DNA of 64,000 nucleotides, taken from contig NZ_CP022823.1 in NCBI RefSeq assembly GCF_002269255.1, positions 1,178,001 through 1,242,000 of the forward strand, given 5' to 3'. The translations under genes and the position numbers were made by a program. The DNA is from Klebsiella quasivariicola. GTDB taxonomy: Bacteria > Pseudomonadota > Gammaproteobacteria > Enterobacterales > Enterobacteriaceae. Numbering within the stretch: the stretch's first letter is position 1; each line of letters starts with the position of its first letter. The notes under the pieces are model-generated. The model was given only the letters and a program-made list of their open reading frames with translations, ran no database searches and was not told the origin of the DNA. Below, one piece after another: positions 42,391 to 50,864 of the stretch.

Positions 42391-42822
42391 CTACAGGCGC
42401 ATAGCGACGGCGAGGCGGTTAAACGCGTTCATCAGGCTGATGGCTAAGGTCAGGTCGCTTATCTGACGTGGGGTAAAATGCTCCCGCAGCGGCAGGTAGA
42501 CGTCATCTTCCGCATGGCTGACGGCAATGTCGGTGACCGACTCGGCCCACGCCAGCGCTGCGCGTTCGGCCGGTGTGAAGTGAGCGCTTACCCGCCAGCC
42601 CGCCAGGGCATCCAGCTTGCTTTGCGCCATACCGCCCTTGCGCAGCGCCTGGCTGTGCTTCTCAAGGCAGAAGGCGCAGCCGTTGATCTGCGAGACGCGT
42701 AAATAAACCAGCTCCACCAGGGCGCTGCCCAGCTCGCTTTTCTCCAGCGCGATGCTGGCCTGTACCAGCCCTTTATAAACTTCCGGGCTCAGTTCACTGA
42801 ATGGCTGACGTAATTGGCTCAT
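42391..42822 (-). CDS. Carboxymuconolactone decarboxylase/AhpD-family protein
   Basis: A 143-residue protein with the AhpD-like redox motif CAFCLEKHSQAL (CxxC...H, about residues 49-60) within a CMD domain. Proteins of this type act as alkylhydroperoxidase-like thiol enzymes; the substrate here is unknown. It is read divergently from a MocR-type regulator with only 88 bp between their starts, which suggests it is the regulator's target. Confidence 0.85.
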   Translation of the reverse strand: MSQLRQPFSELSPEVYKGLVQASIALEKSELGSALVELVYLRVSQINGCAFCLEKHSQALRKGGMAQSKLDALAGWRVSAHFTPAERAALAWAESVTDIAVSHAEDDVYLPLREHFTPRQISDLTLAISLMNAFNRLAVAMRL

Positions 42823-42910
42823 GGTGTTCTCCTCTCTAAGACGGCAGCCAAAATAGCACTATAATGGACTGCAAAAGATAGCCATATTGTGATGAAAAAA
42901 GCAGACCATA

Positions 42911-44272
42911 ATGGAAGCTCATGACCTCCCGCTTTATCAGCGTATTGCCCGCCAGCTAAAATCCGCCATTGAACGGGGCGAACTGGCCCCGGGCAGCCGT
43001 CTCCCCGCCAGCCGGGTGTTTGCTCAGGAGCAGGGTGTCTCCCGGGCGACTATCGAAAACGCCTGGGGCGAACTGGTCGCCCAGGGCTGGCTTGAGCGGC
43101 GCGGGCAGGCAGGAACTTTTGTCAGCGAGCGGCTCAGTCCGCGCCAGCTGGCGCCGGTAACGCCAGCGCAACCTGCCGCATCGGCGGAGCCGCTGCCGTT
43201 TCAGATGGGGCTGCCGGCGCTGGATCTCTTTCCGCGCGGGCTGTGGGCGCGAGTGATGGGGCGCCGACTGCGCACGCAGTCGCGCTTCGACCTTGCTCCC
43301 GGCGATCCCGGCGGCGACCCGCTTCTGCGCCAGGCGATCGTGGACTATCTGCGCCTGTCGCGCAGTATTGACTGCCAGCCAGAGCAGGTGCTGATTACCG
43401 GCAACTATGCTACCGCCATGGATCTTATCCTGCGGACGCTGGCGCAGCCGGGGGAGCATATGTGGATGGAGGATCCGGGGTATCCCTTTATCCGCCCGGT
43501 CGTTGAGGCCAGGCAGCTGGTGGTGGATGCCATCCCGGTGGACGACGAAGGAATGGATGTTGGCTGGGGCTTGCGCCATCAGCCTCAAGCGCGGTTTGCC
43601 CTGCTCACCCCGGCCCACCAGAGCCCGCTGGGGGTCGCGCTGTCGCTGCCCCGACGTCGCCAGCTGCTGGCGTGGGCTGCGGAGCGCGACGCGTGGATTA
43701 TTGAGGACGATTACGATAGTGAGTTTCGCTATCGCGGCAAACCGCTGCCGCCATTGAAAAGTCTCGATGCGCCGCAGCGGGTTATCTACGCGGGCACCTT
43801 TAGTAAATCGCTGTTTCCGGCGCTGCGCACCGCCTGGCTGGTGGTGCCGACCCCGCTGGTGGCGCGTTTTCACCAGACGGCGGAGCGTCAGCCCTGCACT
43901 GTTCCCACCCTGTGGCAGCAGACGCTGGCGGATTTTATCCAGCAGGGCCATTTCTGGCGTCATCTGAAGAAAATGCGCGCCAGCTACAGCCAGCGCCGAC
44001 AGTGGCTGGAGTCGGCTCTGCAGGCGCAGGGCTTTCAGGTCACGCCGCAGCAGGGAGGTATTCAGCTGGTCATGCCGGTCAGCGGCGACGATCGCCTGCT
44101 GGCGCGACGGGCGATAGCGGCCGGGCTGGCGGTGCAGGCGCTGAGCGACTGGCGGATACGCCAGGCTGGCGAAGGGGGATTACTGATGAGTTTTACTAAT
44201 ATTCGCTCGGCGGCGATGGCCGATGCGCTGGCCCGGCGGCTGAGGGAGGCGATCCGGGGCGATGGCGCATAA
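42911..44272 (+). CDS. MocR-type transcription regulator (GntR helix-turn-helix fused to aminotransferase fold)
   Basis: A 453-residue PLP-dependent regulator. The N-terminal GntR winged helix (about 8-72: YQRIARQLKSAIERGELAPG, PASRVFAQEQGVSRATIENA) is joined to a fold-type I aminotransferase domain with the DDYDSEFRY motif and the PLP lysine in YAGTFSKSLFPALR (about residue 300). PdxR and GabR are relatives. It could sense a vitamin B6 or amino-sugar ligand, and it may control the divergent AhpD-like gene. No pdx or gab gene is close. Confidence 0.87.
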   Translation: MEAHDLPLYQRIARQLKSAIERGELAPGSRLPASRVFAQEQGVSRATIENAWGELVAQGWLERRGQAGTFVSERLSPRQLAPVTPAQPAASAEPLPFQMGLPALDLFPRGLWARVMGRRLRTQSRFDLAPGDPGGDPLLRQAIVDYLRLSRSIDCQPEQVLITGNYATAMDLILRTLAQPGEHMWMEDPGYPFIRPVVEARQLVVDAIPVDDEGMDVGWGLRHQPQARFALLTPAHQSPLGVALSLPRRRQLLAWAAERDAWIIEDDYDSEFRYRGKPLPPLKSLDAPQRVIYAGTFSKSLFPALRTAWLVVPTPLVARFHQTAERQPCTVPTLWQQTLADFIQQGHFWRHLKKMRASYSQRRQWLESALQAQGFQVTPQQGGIQLVMPVSGDDRLLARRAIAAGLAVQALSDWRIRQAGEGGLLMSFTNIRSAAMADALARRLREAIRGDGA

Positions 44273-44301
44273 AAAAACCCTGCGGCCAGAGGCGCGCAGG
44301 G
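44271..44301 (-). terminator. Terminator downstream of ygaM
   Basis: Stem CCCTGCG / CGCAGGG, read leftward into a T7 run (A44271-44277 on the plus strand, touching the MocR stop). It serves the leftward ygaM transcript. Confidence 0.7.
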
Positions 44302-44391
44302 GCTGACGCGTATTTGTTATCTTCATTTCTATCCGTGAAACTGGCGGGCTCCCGCTCGCTCGTAGAACAGCAGAAGCTGACGCTGTAGCTA

Positions 44392-44739
44392 TTATCGACG
44401 TAAATTGAGCAATACGCCAATAAATACCCCGACGGCGGCGGCGGCACCCACGCTGTGCCACGGTTTATTGCGTACATAGGTGTCGGCACAACCCAGCGCA
44501 TCGCATGCTGCCTGGCGCGCATCCAGCGCCGCCTGCTGCACCCGGTTGTGGCCGTTAAGGCGGGCGCGGGTCTCTTTTAACAGCGACTGTGCTTTGACAC
44601 GCGCCGCTTCCGCTTCCTCTTTCGCATCACTGCCCCACGATTTCAGGACCTCTTCCAGCGTATCCGCTAATTGGCTGACATCGTTATGAATATCTTCGGC
44701 GTTCTCGTCAAAATTGTTGCGGTTCACATGGTTAGCCAT
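44392..44739 (-). CDS. ygaM: YgaM, ElaB/YqjD/DUF883-family membrane-anchored protein
   Basis: A 115-residue protein with an amphipathic helical N-terminal region (DIHNDVSQLADTLEEVLKSWG, AKEEAEAARVKAQSLLKETRARL) and a C-terminal hydrophobic anchor (SVGAAAAVGVFIGVLLNLRR). Relatives ElaB and YqjD bind the inner membrane through this tail and associate with ribosomes in stationary phase. The ATG at 44739 has GGGAGATAACG before it; the longer frame upstream is not supported. Confidence 0.9.
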   Translation of the reverse strand: MANHVNRNNFDENAEDIHNDVSQLADTLEEVLKSWGSDAKEEAEAARVKAQSLLKETRARLNGHNRVQQAALDARQAACDALGCADTYVRNKPWHSVGAAAAVGVFIGVLLNLRR

Positions 44740-44888
44740 CGTTATCTCCCTTAATTCCATCGAGTGAGTAAGTGTAGGACAAGATTTTGAATTATGCTTA
44801 CTGCTGTGGTTTCTGGAATTTTCCGAAAGCACTGCGCTTAACGAATAAGGTAAGGTCAATGTGCGGTAAAAGATAACGAGGAATCAGT

Positions 44889-45251
44889 ATGTATTTAAGA
44901 CCCGATGAGGTGGCGCGTGTTCTTGAAAAAGCCGGCTTCACCATGGATGTTGTGACGCAAAAAGCGTACGGCTATCGCCGCGGCGATAATTATGTTTATG
45001 TGAACCGCGAAGCGCGCATGGGGCGAACAGCGTTAGTTATTCATCCGGCGTTAAAAGAGCGTAGCAATATGTTGGCCGAACCGGCCTCCGATATCAAAAC
45101 TTGCGACCATTATGAACAATTTCCGCTGTATTTAGCCGGAGACGCGCAGCAGCATTATGGTATTCCGCATGGGTTTAGCTCACGTATGGCGCTTGAGCGT
45201 TTTCTGAATGGACTATTTGGCGAAGCCCAGCCGGCCATGTCGACGAATTAA
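44889..45251 (+). CDS. ygaC: YgaC, DUF2002 family protein
   Basis: A 120-residue cytoplasmic protein of unknown function, nearly identical to E. coli YgaC over MYLRPDEVARVLEKAGF, VTQKAYGYRRGDNYVYVNRE and HYGIPHGFSSRMALERFLNG, with a slightly longer C terminus. The E. coli gene is reported to respond to Fur; I saw no clear Fur box here. Divergent from ygaM. Confidence 0.92.
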   Translation: MYLRPDEVARVLEKAGFTMDVVTQKAYGYRRGDNYVYVNREARMGRTALVIHPALKERSNMLAEPASDIKTCDHYEQFPLYLAGDAQQHYGIPHGFSSRMALERFLNGLFGEAQPAMSTN

Positions 45252-45288
45252 TTAGGCAAGGGATGAGTCAGGCGGAGCGGACTGAGAG

Positions 45289-45316
45289 GAAAAAGCGACT
45301 GGCAGCGCCAGTCGCT
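45289..45316 (-). terminator. alaE terminator
   Basis: Ten-base perfect stem AGCGACTGGC / GCCAGTCGCT with an AGC loop, followed leftward by T6. It lies between the convergent ygaC and alaE. Confidence 0.85.
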
Positions 45317-45329
45317 GATAATGCGTCGG

Positions 45330-45779
45330 TCAGGCTTTCGCCTGCTGGTAGGGAGCCACGCGGAACAGGCGGCGGCAATAGTCGAGGAAGTAGCCGTAAG
45401 CGGCGCCCATCATCATCGAAACCGCCAGGTTTGAGCTCACCGCAGCGACAATCTGGTGGCTGTCTGCCCCCACGCCCCACAAAATAGCCACATACACCGG
45501 TGACTGAAAGGTGACGTAGGCCAGCACGTCGGCCATATTTTTCATCCAGCCAGCCGGGCTGATACGCCGGGCCTGACGCATGGCAAAATCGCGATACATC
45601 CCGTAGGGTACGGCAATAATAATGTTGACCGGGATCGCCACCAGGCGCGACGATAAAGACTGCTCAAACGTCATACCAGAGAGAAAAATTTCGATCATCA
45701 TGTTGACGACGGTGCAGTAAACCACCATCGCAAAGGTGTCTGCAACCGCGTGCCGCAAGCGGGAGTGCGCAGAGAACAT
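45330..45779 (-). CDS. alaE: AlaE, L-alanine exporter
   Basis: A 149-residue inner-membrane protein with four predicted spans, matching E. coli AlaE (YgaW) in length and sequence: MFSAHSRLRHAVADTFAMVV, AIPVNIIIAVPYGMYRDFAM, DVLAYVTFQSPVYVAILWGV and the DYCRRLFRV end. It exports L-alanine and some dipeptide-derived alanine. The open frame continues upstream to 45893, but the ATG at 45779 is the conserved start and has GAGGAGCACTCCG before it. Confidence 0.95.
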   Translation of the reverse strand: MFSAHSRLRHAVADTFAMVVYCTVVNMMIEIFLSGMTFEQSLSSRLVAIPVNIIIAVPYGMYRDFAMRQARRISPAGWMKNMADVLAYVTFQSPVYVAILWGVGADSHQIVAAVSSNLAVSMMMGAAYGYFLDYCRRLFRVAPYQQAKA

Positions 45780-46506
45780 CGGAGTGCTCCTCGAAAATGA
45801 AGTCAATAACGCCGAAAAATGCGCGTTGGTATAGCGTTTTTGGGCTGCCTGTTTTGATGTGCGTAGAGTATATCTCTGCATTAAAAGTGGCAACTAGCTA
45901 TAAATTTTTATTTATCGCCTTTTTGTCGATAAAATACTCTGCAGTAGTTCGTTTTTTGTTCGTTACGCTACTTTTATTCCCTTCTTTGTTAAATTAATTG
46001 TTTTTCAAATAGTTATATTTGTTTTCTCTCAAGGGGCTGGCCGACGACTCGGCGCCTGCCTGCCCGCTGCGGCGCAAAATCACGTTAGCGTGTGACTGAG
46101 GTCATATTTAGAATTTTTTATGCCATCGCACGCATTTTTATGGTGAAAAACTCTGAACTGGTGCGTGTTGTTTTATTCCGAATGACTGATTAACTATTCA
46201 GTGTGTCGGGAGGGGGGGATCGGCTAGACCACCGACGATGAGCTGGTAACCTGCTGACCGCAAAGGTAATATCCTCGGCGGGTTATATTTTATTGCGCGT
46301 CCGGGATCCGGTTTTATCTATTCATTATCGCTTTTTGCCAGATTTATGAAAAAGCAAAGCAATGTCCCAATATAGTCCCGATAGATAAAGGACATTACCC
46401 CGGTAATATATTTTTCTGGATAACCGAAGGCTGGAAATAAATAAGCGTTTCTATTACACTTGCCGCGTCGTATCTTTTAATTTTTTATCTGGGATTTTTT
46501 AATTTT
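45780..46506. other. 727-bp AT-rich intergenic region between alaE and stpA
   Basis: No convincing gene. A 66-codon open frame (45797-45997) lacks a good ribosome site and family resemblance. The stretch is markedly AT-rich, with many TTTTTAT tracts, compatible with H-NS/StpA binding. A G8 run lies near 46211. It should contain the stpA and alaE promoters. Confidence 0.6.
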
Positions 46507-46908
46507 ATGTCTTTAATGTTACACAAACTGAATAATATCCGTTCACTGCGTTCCCTGTCCCGTGAATTCTCCATTGACGTGCTTGAAGAGATGCTGGAAA
46601 AACTCAGGATCGTCACTGAAGAAAAACGGACGCAACAGCAGCTGGCAGCGCAGCAGCAGGCTGAATATCAGGAAAAAGTAAATACCTGGCTTGAACTAAT
46701 GCGCGCCGACGGTATTTCTCCTGACGAGCTGGTGGCGGATATTCAGCCACCGAAGACGGGCGGTAAAAAGCGCCAACCGCGTCCGGCGAAATATCGTTAT
46801 ATCGATCATACTGGTGCTGAGAAAACCTGGACCGGCCAGGGAAGAATGCCGAAGCCGATTGCCCAGGCGGTCGCCCAGGGTAAATCGCTGGAGAGCTTTT
46901 TAATTTAA
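46507..46908 (+). CDS. stpA: StpA, H-NS paralogue and RNA chaperone
   Basis: A 133-residue nucleoid protein. The N-terminal oligomerisation region (MSLMLHKLNNIRSLRSLSRE, EEMLEKLRIVTEEKRTQQQL) is linked to the C-terminal DNA-binding domain with the AT-hook-like core TWTGQGRMPKPIA. It silences AT-rich DNA with H-NS and has RNA annealing activity. Assigned to stpA and not hns because of its place between alaE and ygaP and its sequence. A perfect 16-bp hairpin follows the stop. Confidence 0.92.
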   Translation: MSLMLHKLNNIRSLRSLSREFSIDVLEEMLEKLRIVTEEKRTQQQLAAQQQAEYQEKVNTWLELMRADGISPDELVADIQPPKTGGKKRQPRPAKYRYIDHTGAEKTWTGQGRMPKPIAQAVAQGKSLESFLI

Positions 46909-46923
46909 CGCTTACGGGCCAGC

Positions 46924-46959
46924 GCCAGTCCGGCGGGGGAGTCCCCCCGCCGGACTGGC
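46924..46959. terminator. Very stable hairpin between stpA and the YodC-like gene
   Basis: Sixteen perfect base pairs, GCCAGTCCGGCGGGGG and its complement, with an AGTC loop. There is no T run on either side, but the two flanking genes converge here. Confidence 0.7.
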
Positions 46960-46984
46960 CTGATAGCCTTAAGTGAGGGGGGCT

Positions 46985-47167
46985 TCAGCAGACGCCGAAG
47001 TCTCCCTCTTCCTGATAGGGCGTCACCTCGTCTGACTTCAGCGTATAGCGTTCTCCCTGCTCCTGTGCGGCCTGGACCACTACCAGCTGCTCCCCATTCA
47101 CTTCCACCACTTTCAGTTTTGGCCCACCCGCGCGCGGTTGTACCAGATCGCCGACAGCAAACATCAT
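46985..47167 (-). CDS. YodC-like DUF2158 small protein
   Basis: A 60-residue protein, MMFAVGDLVQPRAGGPKLKV at the N terminus, with the FxVGDxVxxKxGGPxM-like pattern of the DUF2158/YodC family and a C-terminal Cys. Function unknown. A GAGGAGTGA ribosome site precedes the ATG. Convergent with stpA. Confidence 0.8.
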   Translation of the reverse strand: MMFAVGDLVQPRAGGPKLKVVEVNGEQLVVVQAAQEQGERYTLKSDEVTPYQEEGDFGVC

Positions 47168-47366
47168 TCACTCCTCACGATTAACATCCTGGATGAACCT
47201 AAACCATAGCTCAACGCCCGGGCACTGAACACCGGTGTGTTGTTTTTTGTTAAAACAATTTGGAGGTATATGTATTAATGTTGTTAATGTTTCGCTGACG
47301 CCATACCGCTGCTGACAAGGGGGACGGCGAGGGTAGGGTTACCACTAACAGGTCAGGAAAGACACC

Positions 47367-48269
47367 ATGAAGTATATCATTCTGTTGATCATTGTTATTG
47401 CTGTGCTGTATGTGCATTACCGCGGACGCGTGCGCTATCGTTTCTGGCGGCAACTCTCCGACCATTCCACATTTACCGCACCGCTGAATGGATTTATGTA
47501 TTTATTTTCCCGCGTGCCGAATACGCCATATCTGCGTCCGGAGATGTTTCCCGAGCTGGCGATATTGCAGCAGAACTGGCAGGTTATTCGCGACGAAGGG
47601 ATCCATCTCCAGCAACTGGAGCAGATCAAAGCGGCCGATAAATATAACGATGCCGGATTTAACTCATTTTTTAAAACCGGCTGGAAGCGCTTTTATCTGA
47701 AATGGTATGAGGATGCCCATCCTTCCGCCAGCCAGCTTTGCCCACACACCACCGCGCTGTTGCGGGACATTCCGTCGATAAAAGCAGCCATGTTTGCCAC
47801 CCTGCCGGACGGCAGTCGTCTGCCGCGCCACCGCGATCCCTACGCCGGCTCGCTGCGCTTCCATCTTGGCCTGGCGACGCCGAACGATGACCGCTGTTTT
47901 ATCGAGGTGGACGGTCAGCGCTACAGCTGGCGCGATGGGGAAGGGGTCCTGTTTGATGAGACCTATATCCACTATGCGGAAAATACCAGTGGTGAGAATC
48001 GCCTGATTCTGTTCTGCGATATTGAACGGCCGATGCGCTACCGCTGGGCGCAGAAGGTGAACTACTGGCTGGGACGTCATCTGATGAGCGCCGCCTCGGC
48101 GCCCAATGATACCGGCGATCGTACCGGCGGGATTAACCGGGCGTTTCGCTATATCTATCAGATCCGCATTGTCGGCAAACGGCTGAAAAAATGGAATAAA
48201 ACCGTCTATTACATCGTCAAATGGCTGCTGTTCGGCGGTATTGCCTGGCTTATCTGGAGCGCGTTTTAA
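47367..48269 (+). CDS. lpxO: LpxO, lipid A 2-hydroxylase (Asp/Asn beta-hydroxylase family)
   Basis: A 300-residue Fe(II)/2-oxoglutarate-dependent dioxygenase with an N-terminal membrane helix (YIILLIIVIAVLYVHYRG) and a hydrophobic C-terminal segment. The iron ligands H155 and D157 (PRHRDPYAG) and H202 (YIHYAEN), plus R212 for 2-oxoglutarate, are visible. LpxO hydroxylates the secondary myristate of lipid A at the inner-membrane cytoplasmic face, a change linked in Klebsiella to resistance to host peptides. The stop overlaps ygaP on the other strand by four bases. Confidence 0.92.
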   Translation: MKYIILLIIVIAVLYVHYRGRVRYRFWRQLSDHSTFTAPLNGFMYLFSRVPNTPYLRPEMFPELAILQQNWQVIRDEGIHLQQLEQIKAADKYNDAGFNSFFKTGWKRFYLKWYEDAHPSASQLCPHTTALLRDIPSIKAAMFATLPDGSRLPRHRDPYAGSLRFHLGLATPNDDRCFIEVDGQRYSWRDGEGVLFDETYIHYAENTSGENRLILFCDIERPMRYRWAQKVNYWLGRHLMSAASAPNDTGDRTGGINRAFRYIYQIRIVGKRLKKWNKTVYYIVKWLLFGGIAWLIWSAF

Positions 48270-48796
48270 CGCCCCTGGCGCCGGTTCCAGGGCATGACTG
48301 CCAGCAAGCGCGCCATACCGCAAAAGCCGGTCACCCCGGCGAAGGTGAGCCCGGCACCGACCGCGCCGCTGAGCAGGAAGAAGCCGCTGCTCACGGTATA
48401 GCCCAGCAGCACACCGAGTAAAATCAGGGCGCCAGCGGCAATTTGTACCTGGCGCATCAGCGGCAGCGGCTGGGATTTATCTTCTGCTACCGGGAGCCCT
48501 GCGGCTTTCCATGCCTGAATTCCTCCCGCCAGCAGGCAGGCCTGCGCCGGCGCGGCGGCCGCGGCCAGGCGAATCGCATTATTCTGCGTCCGGGAACCCG
48601 CCTGGCAGTGAAAGATGACCGTCTCTCCGGCCCGGGCATTGAGGGACGTACCGCTGGTCAGGGCGGCGAGCGGCACCAGCTCGGCATCGGGGATACGTTC
48701 GCGCGCGTATTCATCCGCATCACGGATATCAATCAGTCTGGCGCCCTGGGCAATCAGCGCCCGGGCTTCGGCAGGGGTTACGGTGGCGATAGTCAT
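48266..48796 (-). CDS. ygaP: YgaP, membrane-anchored rhodanese
   Basis: A 176-residue protein: an N-terminal rhodanese domain with catalytic C64 in FHCQAGSRTQNN, then two C-terminal membrane helices (AAGALILLGVLLGYTVSSGF and GAVGAGLTFAGVTGFCGMARL). It transfers sulfane sulfur at the inner membrane, with possible links to thiocyanate export. It lies eight bases after ygaV, whose product regulates this pair in response to sulfide/nitrosative cues in E. coli. Confidence 0.94.
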   Translation of the reverse strand: MTIATVTPAEARALIAQGARLIDIRDADEYARERIPDAELVPLAALTSGTSLNARAGETVIFHCQAGSRTQNNAIRLAAAAAPAQACLLAGGIQAWKAAGLPVAEDKSQPLPLMRQVQIAAGALILLGVLLGYTVSSGFFLLSGAVGAGLTFAGVTGFCGMARLLAVMPWNRRQGR

Positions 48797-48803
48797 AGGA
48801 TCC

Positions 48804-49103
48804 TCACGGGCAATAGAGCGTTTTCAGCGTGTTGATCACCTGCTGTACCGCAGGGTGGGTGATGAAATAGTGGATACGCTGGGCGTCGCGCTCGCTGTCG
48901 ATCAGCCCCTCGTCACGCATTCGCGCGAGATGCTGCGAGGTGGCGGAGGGGCTCAGGCCGGTAGCCCGCGCCAGCTCACCAGCGCTGGCTCGCGGCGCGT
49001 CGCAGAGCATGCACAGGATCAGCAATCGGTGAGGATTGCTCATCGCTTTCATCAGCGCGGCGGCTTCTCCGGCGCGGGCCTGCAGGTCTTCAGGTGTGGT
49101 CAT
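48804..49103 (-). CDS. ygaV: YgaV, ArsR-family sulfide/tributyltin-responsive regulator
   Basis: A 99-residue ArsR/SmtB-type repressor, the same length as in E. coli. Helix-turn-helix around residues 40-65 (SAGELARATGLSPSATSQHL). Cysteines lie in LILCMLCDAP and near the C terminus (TLYCP), fitting a sulfur-sensing role. First gene of the leftward ygaVP operon. Confidence 0.93.
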   Translation of the reverse strand: MTTPEDLQARAGEAAALMKAMSNPHRLLILCMLCDAPRASAGELARATGLSPSATSQHLARMRDEGLIDSERDAQRIHYFITHPAVQQVINTLKTLYCP

Positions 49104-49178
49104 ATATTTTAGCTTTTTCTAAATTTAGATAACTCTAAAATAAAAAGGCCGCTAGCGCCAGCACATTCTCTCCACGAC

Positions 49179-49784
49179 TCAGGCCGGAACGGCGAGCTGG
49201 GCAATCTGCGCCCGGGCGCGGGCGATCCCGGCGTCGCGACCCTGCGGACGATTGTCCAGCCCTTCGGCATAGATAAATTCCACCTCATGGATCCCCATCA
49301 GCCCCAGTACCGCGCGCAGATAGGGGGTGATGGCGTCGGTGGTTTCTCCGAGATGAATCCCGCCGCGGCTGCTGACGACCACCGCCCGAACGCCCTCGAC
49401 CAGCCCCTGCGGCCAGCTGTCGGTGTAGCGAAAGGTTTCCCGCGCCCGCGCCACGAGGTCGAACCATTTTTTCAGATCGGTCGGGACGTTGAGGTTATAC
49501 ATCGGGGCACCGATCACCAGCAGGTCGCTGGCCTTTAACTCGGCGATAAGCTGGTCGGAGAGCGCGACCGCCTCGCGGATGGCCGGCTGCGGATCCGCCG
49601 CTCCGCGCAGGGCGGCGAACAGGGAGCGATCCAGCGTTGGCAGCGTCATGGCGCTGAGATCGTGTTCGGTGAGCCGATCGCGGTGTCCCGCCGCCTGACG
49701 CGCCGCGAGAAATTCGTTAATCAGCTGATTGGTCAGGGATACTTCGCCGTTAATGCTGGATTTTAATACCAGTACGTTCGCCAT
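49179..49784 (-). CDS. FMN-dependent NADH-azoreductase (AzoR family)
   Basis: A 201-residue flavodoxin-fold quinone/azo reductase. The FMN-binding segments LVLKSSINGEVSLTNQL, IGAPMYNLNVPTDLKKWFD and VVVSSRGGIHLG follow the AzoR pattern. Such enzymes reduce quinones and azo compounds with NADH. It is not the housekeeping azoR locus by context. It is divergent from a LysR regulator (104 bp between starts), its likely controller. Confidence 0.9.
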   Translation of the reverse strand: MANVLVLKSSINGEVSLTNQLINEFLAARQAAGHRDRLTEHDLSAMTLPTLDRSLFAALRGAADPQPAIREAVALSDQLIAELKASDLLVIGAPMYNLNVPTDLKKWFDLVARARETFRYTDSWPQGLVEGVRAVVVSSRGGIHLGETTDAITPYLRAVLGLMGIHEVEFIYAEGLDNRPQGRDAGIARARAQIAQLAVPA

Positions 49785-49887
49785 GATGAGTGCCTCAAAT
49801 GAAGGATGGAGGCAGAGACTACCACTGTCTTTTTGGTCTCAGGAGTGACATTATTTTCCACTATTGTATCCCCTAAGGAACCAATCT

Positions 49888-50805
49888 GTGCGCGACGATC
49901 TGAATGCGATCCCGGTATTTGTCACCGTGGTCGAGAGCGGCAACTTTGCCAGCGCGGCGGCGATCCTCCATGTGACGCGTTCGGCAGTGGGAAAAACCAT
50001 TGCCCGGCTGGAGGCGCGCCTCGGCGTGGCGTTATTCCAGCGCACCACCCGCAGGCAACTGCTGACGGAAGAGGGAGAACAATTTTACCACCAGTGCCGG
50101 GAGGCGCTGGGGCGGATCCGCGAGGCTGAAGAGGCGCTGCAGCGCGGCAAAGGTGAGGTGCAGGGGCGGCTGCGGGTGTCGTTGCCGGTGCTGTTTGGCC
50201 AGCGCTGCGTTGCACCGCTGCTGTTCCTCCTCAGTCAGCGCTATCCGTTACTGAAGCTCGAGCTCCACTATAGCGACCGGCAGGTTAATCTGCTGGAAGA
50301 GGGGTTTGATCTCGCGGTGCGTATCGGGAGCCTGGCCGATACCGGGTCGCTACGGGCGCGGGCGCTGGGGGAGCATGGCATGGTGCTGTGTGCGGCGGCG
50401 GAATACCTGCGCCAGCAGCCGGCGCCGCAGACCATTGCCGGGCTGAGCGAGCACCGTACTCTCGGCTATCTGCACAACGGCCAGCTGCAAAAATGGCAAC
50501 TGTATGACCCGCAGCAGGGCGAAGTGCGCTTCAGTCCGCAGACGTGGCTGATACAGGATGATTTTGCCGCCATCGCGGCGGCGGTGCAGCAGGGAATGGG
50601 CATCGCCTGGCTGCCGGACTGGCTGGTGGCGCAGGCGCTTGCCGACGGAACGTTGCAGCAGGTGTTGGCGCCCAGCGCTCAGGTGCGTTTCGCCATCCAC
50701 GCGGTGTGGCCGGAGGGGCCGTGGCTGCCGCAAAAAACGCGGGCGGCGATCGACGCCCTGCGGGAAGGGCTGCCTCTTGCGGCCAATTTACCCTCCCGCG
50801 GTTAA
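49888..50805 (+). CDS. LysR-family regulator
   Basis: A 305-residue LysR regulator. The N-terminal winged helix (LNAIPVFVTVVESGNFASAA, VTRSAVGKTIARLEARLGVA) is followed by a periplasmic-binding-like effector domain (from about 88, GRLRVSLPVLFGQRCVAPLL). The GTG at 49888 is used as start, with TAAGGA seven bases before it; the in-frame TTG at 49864 is less likely. It is divergent from the azoreductase gene, typical of LysR control. Effector unknown, perhaps a quinone. Confidence 0.9.
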   Translation: MRDDLNAIPVFVTVVESGNFASAAAILHVTRSAVGKTIARLEARLGVALFQRTTRRQLLTEEGEQFYHQCREALGRIREAEEALQRGKGEVQGRLRVSLPVLFGQRCVAPLLFLLSQRYPLLKLELHYSDRQVNLLEEGFDLAVRIGSLADTGSLRARALGEHGMVLCAAAEYLRQQPAPQTIAGLSEHRTLGYLHNGQLQKWQLYDPQQGEVRFSPQTWLIQDDFAAIAAAVQQGMGIAWLPDWLVAQALADGTLQQVLAPSAQVRFAIHAVWPEGPWLPQKTRAAIDALREGLPLAANLPSRG

Positions 50806-50864
50806 GGGTGTCTTAAGGCGTCCGGGCGATAATGACAGAAAGATGACGACTGAGAGCTCTCGCT

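Noticed and set aside
45797..45997. 66-codon frame upstream of alaE on the plus strand
   Set aside because: No plausible ribosome site, no family; hydrophobic look follows from AT-rich codons.
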